A program made the position numbers and the translations under genes. Positions 8,296 to 17,500 of a DNA stretch of 47,854 bases are shown here, piece by piece. This stretch comes from Gemmatimonas sp. UBA7669 (GTDB lineage Bacteria; Gemmatimonadota; Gemmatimonadetes; Gemmatimonadales; Gemmatimonadaceae), in assembly GCF_002483225.1 (NCBI RefSeq), contig NZ_DLHL01000030.1, positions 1 through 47,854 on the forward strand, given 5' to 3'. Numbering within the stretch: position 1 is the stretch's first letter; every line of letters begins with the position of its first letter. The notes below the pieces were generated by a model. That model did not search any database and was not told where the DNA came from. It saw nothing but the letters and a program-made list of their open reading frames with translations.

Positions 8296-9876
8296 CTACC
8301 TGGTGGACGCCTTCTTGGCGACCGGCTTCTTGGCGGTCGATTTCTTGGTCGTGCTGGCCTTCTTGGCTGTGCTCGACTTGGCGCTGCTCGACTTGGCGCT
8401 GCTCGACTTGGCGCTGCTCGACTTGGCGCTGCTCGACTTGGCGCTCCCGGACGTCTTGCTTCCGGACTTGGCGCTCCCGCTGTTGGCTTTTGCTTTCCTC
8501 GCTGCCGCCGCCCGCGCCGCTGCCGCCCGACGGCGAGCCGCCGCCGACGACGCGCGCGTGCGCACCGGACGATTCCAGTCCTTGGCTACGTCGGCACGGA
8601 AACTCACCGGCATCGCGCGGACCCCGTCGGGGTCGTCCATCACCGCCAGCACCGCCGCGTCAGCCAGGTCATTGCGCACGTCGGCAATGACCTGACTCGG
8701 GCGGCGCGCCTTGGCGGCGTGCACCCGGTTGGTCAGCAGGATGACAAACATGTTGCGATCGGGGTCGATCCAGAGCGACGTGCCGGTGAACCCCGTGTGC
8801 CCATAGGCCCGCGTGGACATGTACTGGCCGCAGCCGGCGCCCCCGTCGCAGGTATCCCAGCCCAGCGCCCGGTGACCGGCCGTGCGCCGCGTAAAGCGGT
8901 CGACGGTGGCCTCACTGACGATGCGCACGCCGTTGTAGGTCCCGCCGTCGAGCATCATCTGCGCGAACACCGACAGGTCGGTGGCCGTGCTGAACAGCCC
9001 GGCGTGGCCCGCGACGCCGCCGAGGGCAAAGGCGTTCTCGTCGTGCACCTCACCGCGCAACGGATAGCCGCGCGGTGGAGCAATTTCCGTTGGCGCCGTG
9101 CGGCCCACGTCGGCGGCGCCCACCCGGAATCGGGTGTCGCTCATGCCGAGCCGGGTGAAGACCTGGCGCTCGAGGAAGGTGTCGAGTGGCTGGCCGCTGG
9201 CCGCTTCGGCGACAAAGCCCAGCAGGTCGGCGCCAAGATCGGAATACGCATAGCAGCGACCCGGCGCGCACTGGATTGGCGCGGCCAACACGGCGGCGCG
9301 GGCTTCGGCCGGCGTGTCGGCAATCCGCCACAGCTCACGCCCCGCGGGCAGTCCCGAGTGATGCGTCAACAGGTGCTCGACGGTGACCTTGTCTTTCAAG
9401 CCACCAGAAAAGTCGGGAAGATAGCGCGATACTGGCGCGCTGATGTCCACCTTGCCCTGGTCAACCAGGATCATGATGGCGGTGGTGGTGGCCACGACTT
9501 TGGTCAGGCTGGCCACGTCGTACACGCTTTCCTGGGCGCTGACGCGGGTCTTCTTCGTCCAGTCCAGCGTGCCGAAGCCCCGCGACCAGACACTGTAGCC
9601 TTTGCGACCCACCACCACGGCGGCGCCCGGATACCCGCCAGCCTCCACCCCACGCTGCACGACCCGATCGATGGTGCCGAGGCGCTCGGCCGACATGCCG
9701 ACTGCCGCCGGCTCCCGCTCAGGGAGACCGCCGCCAAACCCCAGGCCAGGCCGTGCCACGTGCGTGACGTCGGCGGCCGCGAAGGTCAGGAGGGTGGTCA
9801 GCAGGAACACGATGCGATGCCGTCCGTAGGGCGAGAGGAGAACGGGCCGGAGGGCGGGGGACGACAGCGACCCCAT
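8296..9876 (-). CDS. Beta-lactamase-fold serine hydrolase (S12-like) with Lys/Ser/Ala-rich C-terminal tail
   Basis: An exported serine hydrolase of the class C beta-lactamase / esterase / DD-peptidase superfamily. From ATG 9876 (ATG 9903 possible) there is a basic start and hydrophobic segment IVFLLTTLLTFAAA (signal peptide or anchor). Catalytic motifs are SLTK (S123, K126), YSD in place of YxN (211-213), and HTG in GHTGFTGT in place of KTG, a pattern more like esterases or peptidases of the family than true beta-lactamases. The hydrolase domain ends near residue 435. The last 90 residues are Arg/Ala-rich, then Lys/Ser/Ala-rich with five exact copies of a pentapeptide, resembling bacterial histone-H1-like tails. 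The substrate is unknown; cell-wall or polyanion binding by the tail is a guess. Confidence 0.87.
   Translation of the reverse strand: MGSLSSPALRPVLLSPYGRHRIVFLLTTLLTFAAADVTHVARPGLGFGGGLPEREPAAVGMSAERLGTIDRVVQRGVEAGGYPGAAVVVGRKGYSVWSRGFGTLDWTKKTRVSAQESVYDVASLTKVVATTTAIMILVDQGKVDISAPVSRYLPDFSGGLKDKVTVEHLLTHHSGLPAGRELWRIADTPAEARAAVLAAPIQCAPGRCYAYSDLGADLLGFVAEAASGQPLDTFLERQVFTRLGMSDTRFRVGAADVGRTAPTEIAPPRGYPLRGEVHDENAFALGGVAGHAGLFSTATDLSVFAQMMLDGGTYNGVRIVSEATVDRFTRRTAGHRALGWDTCDGGAGCGQYMSTRAYGHTGFTGTSLWIDPDRNMFVILLTNRVHAAKARRPSQVIADVRNDLADAAVLAVMDDPDGVRAMPVSFRADVAKDWNRPVRTRASSAAARRRAAAARAAAARKAKANSGSAKSGSKTSGSAKSSSAKSSSAKSSSAKSSSAKSSTAKKASTTKKSTAKKPVAKKASTR
8371..8445 (-). repeat. Five perfect 15-bp tandem repeats inside the hydrolase gene
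   Basis: The 15-base unit gctcgacttggcgct (plus-strand reading) occurs five times without a mismatch and codes on the minus strand for the Ala-Lys-Ser-Ser-Ser pentapeptide. Degenerate copies extend on both sides. Such exact in-frame repeats usually vary in number between strains by slippage. Confidence 0.95.
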
Positions 9877-9969
9877 CAGGTGCCCCTCGGCATCTAAGGC
9901 CAAAAGTGATACCCGTCAATACCCCGGACGGCTCATGCCCGTGACAGGCAACCATTTCGGGCGGCGCTG

Positions 9970-10566
9970 GTGACAGATTCGATGGAACCCATGGAGACCG
10001 ACGCTGCTATCGTCCGAAGGGCGATCGACGGTGACGAACGCGCCATGCGGCTGCTGTGGAATCAGCACGCGCCGCATGTGGAGGCGGTCGTCCGTCGACT
10101 TGCCGGAGATCCCGACCTCGCGCAGGACATCGCGCAGGAGGTCTGGATCCAGATTTTTCGCGCGCTCCCGTCCTGGCGGGGCGACGCGAAGTTCAGCACC
10201 TGGATCCATCGGGTGGCCATCAACCGCACCTTGAACGCGCTGCGGCCCGTGAAGCGCACGGCCGCCGTGGAATCGGAAATCGAGGAGCACTCCGTGATCG
10301 TGGAGCAGGACGCCGAACGACGCATGTTGGCGCAAAACATCGAGGCTGCGGCCGCGCAGCTCTCGCCCGGCGCGCGCACGGTGTTCTACCTGCACGATGT
10401 GGAAGGGTTTACGCACGAAGAAATCGCCGAGCAGCTCGGCATTACGCCGGGCGGCAGCAAGTCGCAGCTGTTCAAGGCGCGCGCGAAGTTGCGTCGCCTG
10501 CTCGCTCCACTGGTGGACACGATGTCACCGCCTGCCGGACTGGATCGCAGCTATGCCGCACCCTGA
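9970..10566 (+). CDS. ECF RNA polymerase sigma factor
   Basis: A complete ECF sigma factor of 198 residues (GTG 9970) or 194 (ATG 9982). Region 2 runs through GDERAMRLLWNQHAPHVEAVV and DPDLAQDIAQEVWIQIFRALPSWRGDAKFSTWIHRVAINRTLNALR (about 20-90). Region 4 is AQLSPGARTVFYLHDVEGFTHEEIAEQLGITPGGSKSQLFKARAKLRRLL (about 130-180). It is the first gene of a three-gene operon: the next gene encodes a zinc-type anti-sigma factor and the third an exported protein with two PDZ domains. This order suggests an envelope-stress type switch in which the anti-sigma releases the factor upon a periplasmic signal (inference from family knowledge). Confidence 0.95.
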   Translation: MTDSMEPMETDAAIVRRAIDGDERAMRLLWNQHAPHVEAVVRRLAGDPDLAQDIAQEVWIQIFRALPSWRGDAKFSTWIHRVAINRTLNALRPVKRTAAVESEIEEHSVIVEQDAERRMLAQNIEAAAAQLSPGARTVFYLHDVEGFTHEEIAEQLGITPGGSKSQLFKARAKLRRLLAPLVDTMSPPAGLDRSYAAP

Positions 10567-10588
10567 GTTTTCGCATGAGTACCCGGAT

Positions 10589-11422
10589 ATGACCACGACG
10601 TCGTTTCATCTCGATGCCGAGCGCCTCGCGGCGTTTGATCACGAGCCGTTTACCGACGAGGAGTTGGCCCACCTGTCGGCCTGCGCCTCGTGTCGCGCCG
10701 AGCAGGAGGCCATCGCGCGCCTGGTCGATCTGGCGCACGGGGTGTTGGTGGCGGAGGCCGCCGCAGAGGACGCGGGGCATACGGCGCCGCGCCTGGTGTC
10801 ATGGGAGCAGATTGCCACGGGGCTGGCTCGGGACGAGGGTGCGCGCGACGTGCAGACCACGGCTGCTACTGCTTCACCCGCCGCACTGCGCATGGCTTCC
10901 GCTGCAAGGCTTCCGGACGAGCGCTCCCGCACGGCAGGCTCCCGCAGTGTGCTGTTCCGCCGTTTGCAGTTCGCCGCGGCTGCCGCGTTGCTTCTTGCCA
11001 CCGGCGCCACCTTCGGTCGCCTCACCGGTCCGTCGTCCAACGGTCTGTCGCTCGCTCGCGCGTCGCAGGAGGCCGTGGCCGAGTCGCTCGGTTTGTCGGC
11101 CGGCATGCTGCCCGTGGCCAACACCAACGGCTTCACCAGCGTAGAGGAGGCGTCCACGGTGCTCGAGCGTGCGCAGCGTGACTACGAGCGCGCGTCGCTG
11201 TGGCTGGCGGCCAACGACACGGTGCAGCACGACTCCGAAGTGTTCCGTGCGCGTCTCGCGGCGCTGGATCAGATGATGGCGGCGTCGCGCGCCGCGCTGC
11301 GCGATGCGCCGCAGGATCCGGTGCTCAACCAGTACTATCTCGCCGCCTACACGGCGCGCGAGGCCACGTTGCAGCAGCTCATGGGCACGTTGCCCGTGAA
11401 CAAGACCATCGAGCGTTACTGA
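10589..11422 (+). CDS. Membrane anti-sigma factor with zinc-binding (ZAS) motif
   Basis: The cytoplasmic N-terminus carries the Hx3Cx2C signature of zinc anti-sigma factors (HLSACASC, about residues 29-36), preceded by an acidic helix as in RsrA/ChrR-type domains. A transmembrane helix lies at about 130-150 (LQFAAAAALLLATGATFG). The remaining 125 residues are predicted helical and periplasmic, with a long amphipathic stretch (VLERAQRDYERASLWLAAN). ATG 10589 gives 277 residues; an in-frame ATG at 10553 would overlap the sigma gene by 14 bases and is equally possible. It should bind and hold back the sigma factor encoded just upstream. The C-terminal part could sense envelope state. Confidence 0.88.
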   Translation: MTTTSFHLDAERLAAFDHEPFTDEELAHLSACASCRAEQEAIARLVDLAHGVLVAEAAAEDAGHTAPRLVSWEQIATGLARDEGARDVQTTAATASPAALRMASAARLPDERSRTAGSRSVLFRRLQFAAAAALLLATGATFGRLTGPSSNGLSLARASQEAVAESLGLSAGMLPVANTNGFTSVEEASTVLERAQRDYERASLWLAANDTVQHDSEVFRARLAALDQMMAASRAALRDAPQDPVLNQYYLAAYTAREATLQQLMGTLPVNKTIERY

Positions 11423-11434
11423 CGAGCGTTGCTG

Positions 11435-12601
11435 ATGATGTCCGGAGTGAACGTATCTCGCGTGGTGGCGGGCGCGGCGCTGACAGGCGCGGCGCTGTGG
11501 CTGACGGCGCTGTCGGCGTCTGTCGTGGAGGCACAAACGGTCACCGTGCGTTCGGCGCCTCGCATCGTATCGCGAACGACTGGCGCACCGTCGGCACCGA
11601 ATGCCTGTGTAGAGCTGATGGCGCAGCCGTCGGCGCTGGTGGGGGCGCCGGAAGGTTTTGCCTTGCTGCGTCTCAAGCGCGAATTGGAGAGTGCCGCCTT
11701 CACGTTCGAGATGTCGGAGCCGATGGAGCGTGATCAGCTGCAGCGCATTGTGCAGATGCAGCGCGGCCTGGATTCGCTGGTGCGTGTGGTGATCGAGCGC
11801 AACGCGGACGGCAGTGAACAGCGCACCATGACGGTGCGGATGTTCGGACCCGATATCCCCAGCGTCATTCGCACGCTGCAGCCGCAGGTGGCGGCTCTGG
11901 CCAGTGAGGCCGAGGCCCGCGTCATGCGCAACCATGCCGGTGGCGATGGCTACTTCGGTGTGACGCTGAGCGGTGTGCAGTTGCGTGTCGTCACGCCCGA
12001 GGGCGTAATGACCAGTCACTGCGAGTACCCCATGGTGGAGACGGTGGACGTCGGGTCGCCGGCGGCGCGCGCCGGTCTTGCGGCCGGCGACACGCTCTTG
12101 TCGTACAACGGCCGCGACCTGACCAAGCTGGCCATCAACTATCCGGCCATGCTCGTGCCGGGCGAGTCCGTCCGTGTCCGGGTGCTCAAGAGCGGCAAGG
12201 CGCGCGATGTGAACGTGACCGTGGCGCCGCGCATGGTGGAAGAGCCGGTGCGTGGCATGATCTTCCTGCGTTCAGCGCAGGGCCCGGGCCCGGTGGGAGG
12301 CAGCTATGCCTTGCCGGCCGGCTCGATGGTGTTGGCCGGCGCGCAGTTCAGCAACATCGACGAAGAGTTCGCCCAGACCCTCGGGCTCGAGAAGGGCGTG
12401 CTGGTGATGCGGGTGCCGCCGGGATCACCTGCCGCCGAGGCCGGCCTGCGTGCCGGTGAAGTGTTGCGCAGTGTGAATGGCACGGCGGTGCGGGATGTGG
12501 CCTCTCTGCGTCGTCTCCTGCAGACTTCCGGTCCTCGTCCGCAGTTGCAGGTGCAGTCCGGTTCGGCCGGTACGCGTCTGGTGGTGTTGCCGTTGCGCTG
12601 A
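11435..12601 (+). CDS. Exported protein with two PDZ domains, no protease domain
   Basis: 388 residues from ATG 11435 (ATG 11438 also possible). A signal peptide (VVAGAALTGAALWLTALSAS, cleavage after VEA) exports it. The first PDZ domain, at about 165-245, has YFGVTLSG and the typical GSPAARAGLAAGDTLLSYNG core. The second, at about 290-385, has GVLVMRVPPGSPAAEAGL and GEVLRSVNG. Between the signal and PDZ1 there is a helical region but no Ser-protease triad (no HtrA domain) and no HExxH zinc site, so it is a binding rather than cleaving protein. It lies 12 bases after the anti-sigma gene in the same operon and may bind exposed C-termini of envelope proteins and relay this to the anti-sigma factor (inference). 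Confidence 0.85.
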   Translation: MMSGVNVSRVVAGAALTGAALWLTALSASVVEAQTVTVRSAPRIVSRTTGAPSAPNACVELMAQPSALVGAPEGFALLRLKRELESAAFTFEMSEPMERDQLQRIVQMQRGLDSLVRVVIERNADGSEQRTMTVRMFGPDIPSVIRTLQPQVAALASEAEARVMRNHAGGDGYFGVTLSGVQLRVVTPEGVMTSHCEYPMVETVDVGSPAARAGLAAGDTLLSYNGRDLTKLAINYPAMLVPGESVRVRVLKSGKARDVNVTVAPRMVEEPVRGMIFLRSAQGPGPVGGSYALPAGSMVLAGAQFSNIDEEFAQTLGLEKGVLVMRVPPGSPAAEAGLRAGEVLRSVNGTAVRDVASLRRLLQTSGPRPQLQVQSGSAGTRLVVLPLR

Positions 12602-12670
12602 CCCCGACTGCGACTACGACAACCCCGACTGCGGCAATCTCGCCCGCCGTTCCTTCCCGCAGTTCCACCT

Positions 12671-12754
12671 TACGCATTCACACCTTACAAAGTCCCACCT
12701 CTCTATTCTCACTTCTCAATTCTCACCGCTCAATTCCCACCTCTCAAACTCCCC
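12671..12754. repeat. Degenerate heptanucleotide repeat array
   Basis: Reading the plus strand, in-phase 7-base units follow one another: ttacaaa, gtcccac, ctctcta, ttctcac, ttctcaa, ttctcac, cgctcaa, ttcccac, ctctcaa. At least six of them match the consensus ttctcaM closely. The array fills the convergent gap between the PDZ gene and the metalloprotease gene and reaches into the last codons of the latter. Confidence 0.7.
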
Positions 12755-13593
12755 GCCGGCAGCGAGTAAATGAGCCGAACAGTCTCTCGATCTCCTTCAC
12801 TCAACTCCCGCACGCGAATGCGTGCAGACATGATATGCTCACTGCCTGCCGCATGATCGAGGCCGAGCAAGTGTCCGACTTCATGGAGCGCAATGGCCCG
12901 CATTTGCGGCGGTGTGAATCCGCTCCCGGCCGGGTCGGCCACCGCCAACTGAATCTCGCTCGATACCATCCAGTAATTGGCGTCGCGGCTCCACACCGTA
13001 CGCCCGCTGATGCCAGTCGAGAATCCCGACACAAAGGTGACGCGCACGTCGGCGCTGGCGGAATCCACGACGAACGTGAACCGCACCGGAATTCCGACCT
13101 GCACCCAGGTGTCGAACGCATCACGGACGGCTGGGAGAAACTCCGGTGTCCAGCGCTCCAGGCCTTCCGCCTCCTGCACCCACACCCGAAGCGGTGCGGT
13201 ACTGCGATCGGGCCAACGTGCCAGCGTGGAGTCCCGCGAGAGCAGCACGTCATTCACGTAGGTGCCGGCGGCACCCTGACTCACACGCTGCCGCATTTCC
13301 ATGGCGGTGAGTCGCGGCATGTCGGCCGCGCGCAGCAACGGACTGGCTACGAGCAGTTCCTGCGCGTGCGGCGCGCCTCCGAGGGTCAGGGGCGCGTTGG
13401 GGATGCGGCTTTCGCTGCCACTGTCTGGGGGGAGAAACTTGCGTGCACCGGGAATGACGATGGCGCCACCGGCCTGCTCACTGATGGCGGTGCTGCGCCG
13501 CGAGGTCGCCCGGCTGGCGCCCACCGCCTGACCGCCAATGAAACACGCCAAACCCACGACACAGCAGGCAAGCAGCGTTTCGGCGGTCTTCAT
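12730..13593 (-). CDS. Matrixin-like (M10) zinc metalloprotease
   Basis: An exported metallopeptidase of 287 residues. The N-terminus is a signal peptide or anchor (LLACCVVGLACFIGG). The catalytic domain at about 130-275 contains the long zinc motif HEVGHLLGLDH (HExxHxxGxxH, metzincin clan) followed by the Met-turn region EHIMSARI. Upstream strands (LRVWVQEAEG, RFTFVVDSASADVRVTFV) match the matrixin fold. There is no obvious cysteine-switch propeptide. The C-terminal end (SLRGGN) is encoded by the heptamer repeat array and is probably not ancestral. It is followed 17 bases away, in the order of transcription from upstream, by an alpha/beta hydrolase gene on the same strand, so co-transcription is likely. 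Confidence 0.88.
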   Translation of the reverse strand: MKTAETLLACCVVGLACFIGGQAVGASRATSRRSTAISEQAGGAIVIPGARKFLPPDSGSESRIPNAPLTLGGAPHAQELLVASPLLRAADMPRLTAMEMRQRVSQGAAGTYVNDVLLSRDSTLARWPDRSTAPLRVWVQEAEGLERWTPEFLPAVRDAFDTWVQVGIPVRFTFVVDSASADVRVTFVSGFSTGISGRTVWSRDANYWMVSSEIQLAVADPAGSGFTPPQMRAIALHEVGHLLGLDHAAGSEHIMSARIRVRELSEGDRETVRLIYSLPAGSLRGGN

Positions 13594-13610
13594 GGCGGCG
13601 ATGCAGAGGG

Positions 13611-14552
13611 TCAGTCGGTGTCACGCTCCGCGAGGAAGGCATTCACCGTGGCAAAGAACTCGTCGGGTGCTTCCCAGAACGGGTTGTGGCCCGCCTCGGG
13701 AATGGCAACCAATCGTGCGCGTCCCAGCGTTTGGGCTGTGTGTTCGGCCTCGCTGAGCGGCAACGGGTCGGCCGCACCATGCACGACGAGTGTCGGAACG
13801 GGCAGGTCACGCAGGCGGTCGGTCCAGTCGTAGCCCTCTCGGCGCAGCCGGGCCACGACGTGCGAGCCCGTCTCGCTGCTCCCGAGCGGCGGGTTCACAT
13901 TGCGCGCGAACTGCTGGTCCCAGAACCAGGCGGGGAAATAGGCGCGTGCGTAGGCGGCGTGGTGAGCAATGCCGGGCTGCTGCAGCGACTGTTCGTCCAT
14001 TGAAGCAAGGCGCTGGTGATCTTCCGGATGCCCTTCGGCGCGCAATCGTGCGAGCCCCGCCGCGTGCAGAGGCGGCAGCCAGCGACTGGTCACTCCCACG
14101 GCGTTGGCCAGCACCAGACGGCGTACGGCCTGAGGGTTGTGTGCCACGTCCATGGCGGTGGCCAGCATGGCGATGCCACCACCCCACGAGTGGCCCAGTA
14201 CATCCCACTGCGCAACGTCCAGGGCCTCACGCAGTGCCGACACGTCGCCCGCATCGAACTCAATGCGACTGGCGCCCATGCCGGGCGGTACCTGCGACCC
14301 GCCGCGGCCGCGCTGATCGTACAGTATGAGCTGACGATGCGCCGCCAGTGGCGCGAGCGCCGGCCAGAGCAGGCTGTGATCGAATATCAGGCCACCGTTG
14401 ATGCAGAGCAGCGGAAGGGTGTCGCCAACTGCTGGCGTGCGGTAGACCGCGAAGTCGAGACCGCGCGCGCGTACGGTGAGCGCCTCGAGCGGCGGCCGCG
14501 GGGGGAGCGACCGCCGGAAGGCGAGGTAGCGGGAAAGGGCAGGGGAAGCCAC
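13611..14552 (-). CDS. Alpha/beta hydrolase, proline iminopeptidase-like
   Basis: A 313-residue alpha/beta hydrolase. The catalytic triad is visible: Ser in the nucleophile elbow GHSWGG (about 122), Asp in VVHGAADPLPL (about 262), and His in PEAGHNPFWEAPD (about 290). The oxyanion strand LLCINGGLIFDHS with the NGG turn and the YDQRGRGGS segment are typical of proline iminopeptidases and related enzymes. No signal peptide is evident, so it is probably cytoplasmic. It lies on the minus strand between the metalloprotease gene and the permease-aminopeptidase gene, a neighbourhood rich in peptidases, which favours a peptide substrate, but haloalkane- or ester-hydrolysing relatives cannot be excluded. 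Confidence 0.85.
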   Translation of the reverse strand: MASPALSRYLAFRRSLPPRPPLEALTVRARGLDFAVYRTPAVGDTLPLLCINGGLIFDHSLLWPALAPLAAHRQLILYDQRGRGGSQVPPGMGASRIEFDAGDVSALREALDVAQWDVLGHSWGGGIAMLATAMDVAHNPQAVRRLVLANAVGVTSRWLPPLHAAGLARLRAEGHPEDHQRLASMDEQSLQQPGIAHHAAYARAYFPAWFWDQQFARNVNPPLGSSETGSHVVARLRREGYDWTDRLRDLPVPTLVVHGAADPLPLSEAEHTAQTLGRARLVAIPEAGHNPFWEAPDEFFATVNAFLAERDTD

Positions 14553-14592
14553 GAAACAAGTCTAAGCAACCAGCGGAGCGACAACGAATGCC

Positions 14593-17500
14593 TCAGCGCC
14601 CGCTCTCCAACGTGATGGCCTCGATGTTATCACCCTCTTCCCAGTCGAGCAGGTTGTATGGATCCACGCCACAGCGGGCGGGCTTGCCGTTCACGACGAC
14701 GGTGATGCGCTGCGTGCCGGCGCGAAGTCGATGACGGCCGAAGTACAAGCGTTTGCCGAGGACCTGACCGGGGGCTGCCTCAGCAAATACGGCGAGCTCC
14801 ACCCACTCGCCGATCGGTACCTCGGTTTCCTTGCCGGACGTATCCACCCGCACCTTGCGCGCACTCACGTCGAGCGTGACTTCCCACTGTCTGTTTGCGA
14901 GGGGTCTGGCGTTGGCGGCCTTGGTGTCGAAGTGCCAGAACGTGGTGGTTTCGAACAGGTCGTGCAGCAGCGAGTGCAGGGAATCTGGCACCGCCGTTTG
15001 CAACTCGTGGTAAAGATCCCGTGTGGTGGCCACTGTGCGCCGGCTGCCGCCAGTCGCTGCTCCACGGTGCCGTGCGATCAGTCGCTGCAGCGCGGTGTTC
15101 ACCGCCGTCTCCCCGGCATACTCACTGAGCGCATAGAACGCGAACGGCCCGCGCCGGTAGCCGGCATAGGGATCAATGGCGCGCAGCAGCGGCAGCCCCG
15201 TGCGCATGGGCGGCCAGGGTGACGGCTCACGCATGGTCAGCATGAACTGCCGCAGTGCCTCCTGCCCCTTCTCCTGCCTGATGACACGCATGGCGGAGTA
15301 CCAGGCCAGACTCTCCGACAGCAGAATGGCCCCCTCCGCGAACGCGGGTGTGAGCATGCCTCCCCACCACTGATGCGCCACCTCGTGCGCCGCAATCTCG
15401 AAACTGCCGTCGATACCACCCACTGGCGCGTTGAAGAGTGTAGCGCCCTCAAGCACCGTCACCACGCCACTGCCATCGACCCCCATCCCCATTCCCGGCG
15501 CCGGCTGCTCGACAAACTGCAGGAAGCGGTACGGATAGGGGGCAAACTGCGTGGAAAAGTATTCGAGTGTCGCGCGCGCCGAGGCGGTCAGCCTGTCCAC
15601 CTGCTGGGTGTGCGCCGGGTGATGGAAGACACTGATGTCCACGTCACGCCAGCGACTCGTGGCGGTTGCGTAGCGCGCAGAGAAAATCTGATGGAGGCCG
15701 CCGATGGGCTCTTCACTGACATAGTGAAACCAGCGCCGTCCCTTCTCGATCCACGTGCGCTGCAGAATACCCGGGGCCACCACCACCTGATCTGTGTCCG
15801 TGCTCACCATGGCTTCGAAGCGGCCCGCGTCACCAGCCAACATGCTGGGGTGCACATCGTCGGGAGTGGGGAGCGTGACCTTGCGCGGCAAGCCGGCGGC
15901 CCGGCGATCGTCCGGTGACATCAACTCACGCAGCGGTTGGTAGCCCAGCGAAGGCAGCAAAGCGCTGGTGATGTGTGTGCCGTTTGCTGCAATGGCGTTT
16001 ACCGCGCCCGTATGACGGAATCCACTTGGCGTGGCACGCACTTGGAACGACAACGTCAGCGTATCGCCCGGCGCGAGCGGCGTGGCCAGCACATGCACCT
16101 CGTGGCCAAGCGCCGGCGCGGAATCAATGCGCTGGACGGTTCGGCTCAGCTGCAGCGTGGTGCGCACACCGAAGGCCCGTTCGATGTGCAGTTCCCGGAT
16201 CGGCTCCGAGTGACGATTGCGCAACACATAGGTGCCACGCACGGTGGCTCGCCGGGCCGAGGGTTCGAGATCGGCCTCGAGTCGGGTCGACACAATGCTG
16301 GGTTGCGGCTCGTTGGCGTGCGCGCCGAAGCGCCGCTCGTACTCAGCCGCGAGTGCCGCCTGCGCATCGCTGTTGCGATAGACGTGCAGCACGTTGGTGT
16401 TGTAGAAAATGAACGCCCCGCTTCCCGCCACGCCGACGCCGCCCAGTGCCGTCAGGCCGAGCGTGCCTCGGCGAAAACGGACCCGAGCCTGCAGCAGGCG
16501 AGTCTTGATGGCGGTCTCCCGTCCACGTGGCCAGAGCAGGGTCGTGCCGACGAGCAGTAGCATGGCCCAGGCGGTCCAGTACACATGGAACCATGACCAC
16601 GGGCCCAGTGATGCGCCGAAGCCGCGCAGGTCGGTGTAGCTCCAAGGTGGGCTGCTGGCATAGCGCAGCAGCGGATGCTCGACGCCAAAACGTGGAGCAA
16701 GCAGCAGGAACACATAACACACGACGGCCAGCAGGTGTCCGCCGTACTTCTGGTTCACCAACGTATGTACGGCAAAGGCAAGGGCGGCCAGCAGGAGATA
16801 GTCCAGAAACTGCAGACCGAACAGCACAAACGTGAACAGCCCGAGTTCGTGGCGTGCGTAGCCGAGTCGGACCTGGGTGAACAGACCGATAGCCATCGTC
16901 GTGGCGAGCACCAGCAGAATCACGAGCGCAAGCCCAGTGAACTTCCCCGCCAACGGAACCCATGGTGGCACAGCGACGGTGTCGTGTGCATCGGCGAGGC
17001 GCGCGTCCCGCTCACGCCACAGCAACTCGCCGGCGAAGTACAGAATGAGCAGCGGTACGAGCAGCCAGAAGTTCTCCGGCTTGAGCGTGGCGCCGGTGAG
17101 GTACTTGGACAGCAGGTAGCCGGTGCGTGGAAGAATGGGCACGTCGAGCACGCGGAGCTGGACGGTCACCACCAGCAGCAGGAATGCAGGGAACACGGTC
17201 AGCAGAAACAGGCCAGCCGGGCTGCGCATGAGGGACACCGCGGACATCGAGGCGATGCGGCGCAGCTGCAGCCAGCGTGTACTGACGCCGGAGCCGCGAG
17301 TTGCGATTGGCACCTGTTGGGTGTGGCTATCAGCGGATGCCGCACGCTGAACCGCGGGGATGTGTGCACGCGCGTCCGTGTACTGCGTTGTTTGCCGCGT
17401 GCGCGCGTTGAACCACCGGCTTTTCACCTGATATGGCGTGCGATACGCGAACCGGAAGCGTGTGTACACCAGGGCCCACACCATGGCGGCAATGCCAAGC

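Noticed and set aside
8371..8445. Possible CRISPR array
   Set aside because: The repeats are 15 bases with no spacers and lie in frame within a coding tail, so they are a coding tandem repeat.
8239..9897. 552-codon plus-strand open frame opposite the serine hydrolase gene
   Set aside because: It is the antisense shadow of a gene with clear catalytic motifs. Its translation is Arg/Gly/Ala/His-rich with no domain, as expected for high-GC DNA.
12671..12754. Possible phase-variation promoter tract
   Set aside because: The array lies at the 3' ends of convergent genes, not near a start codon. I kept it only as a repeat.
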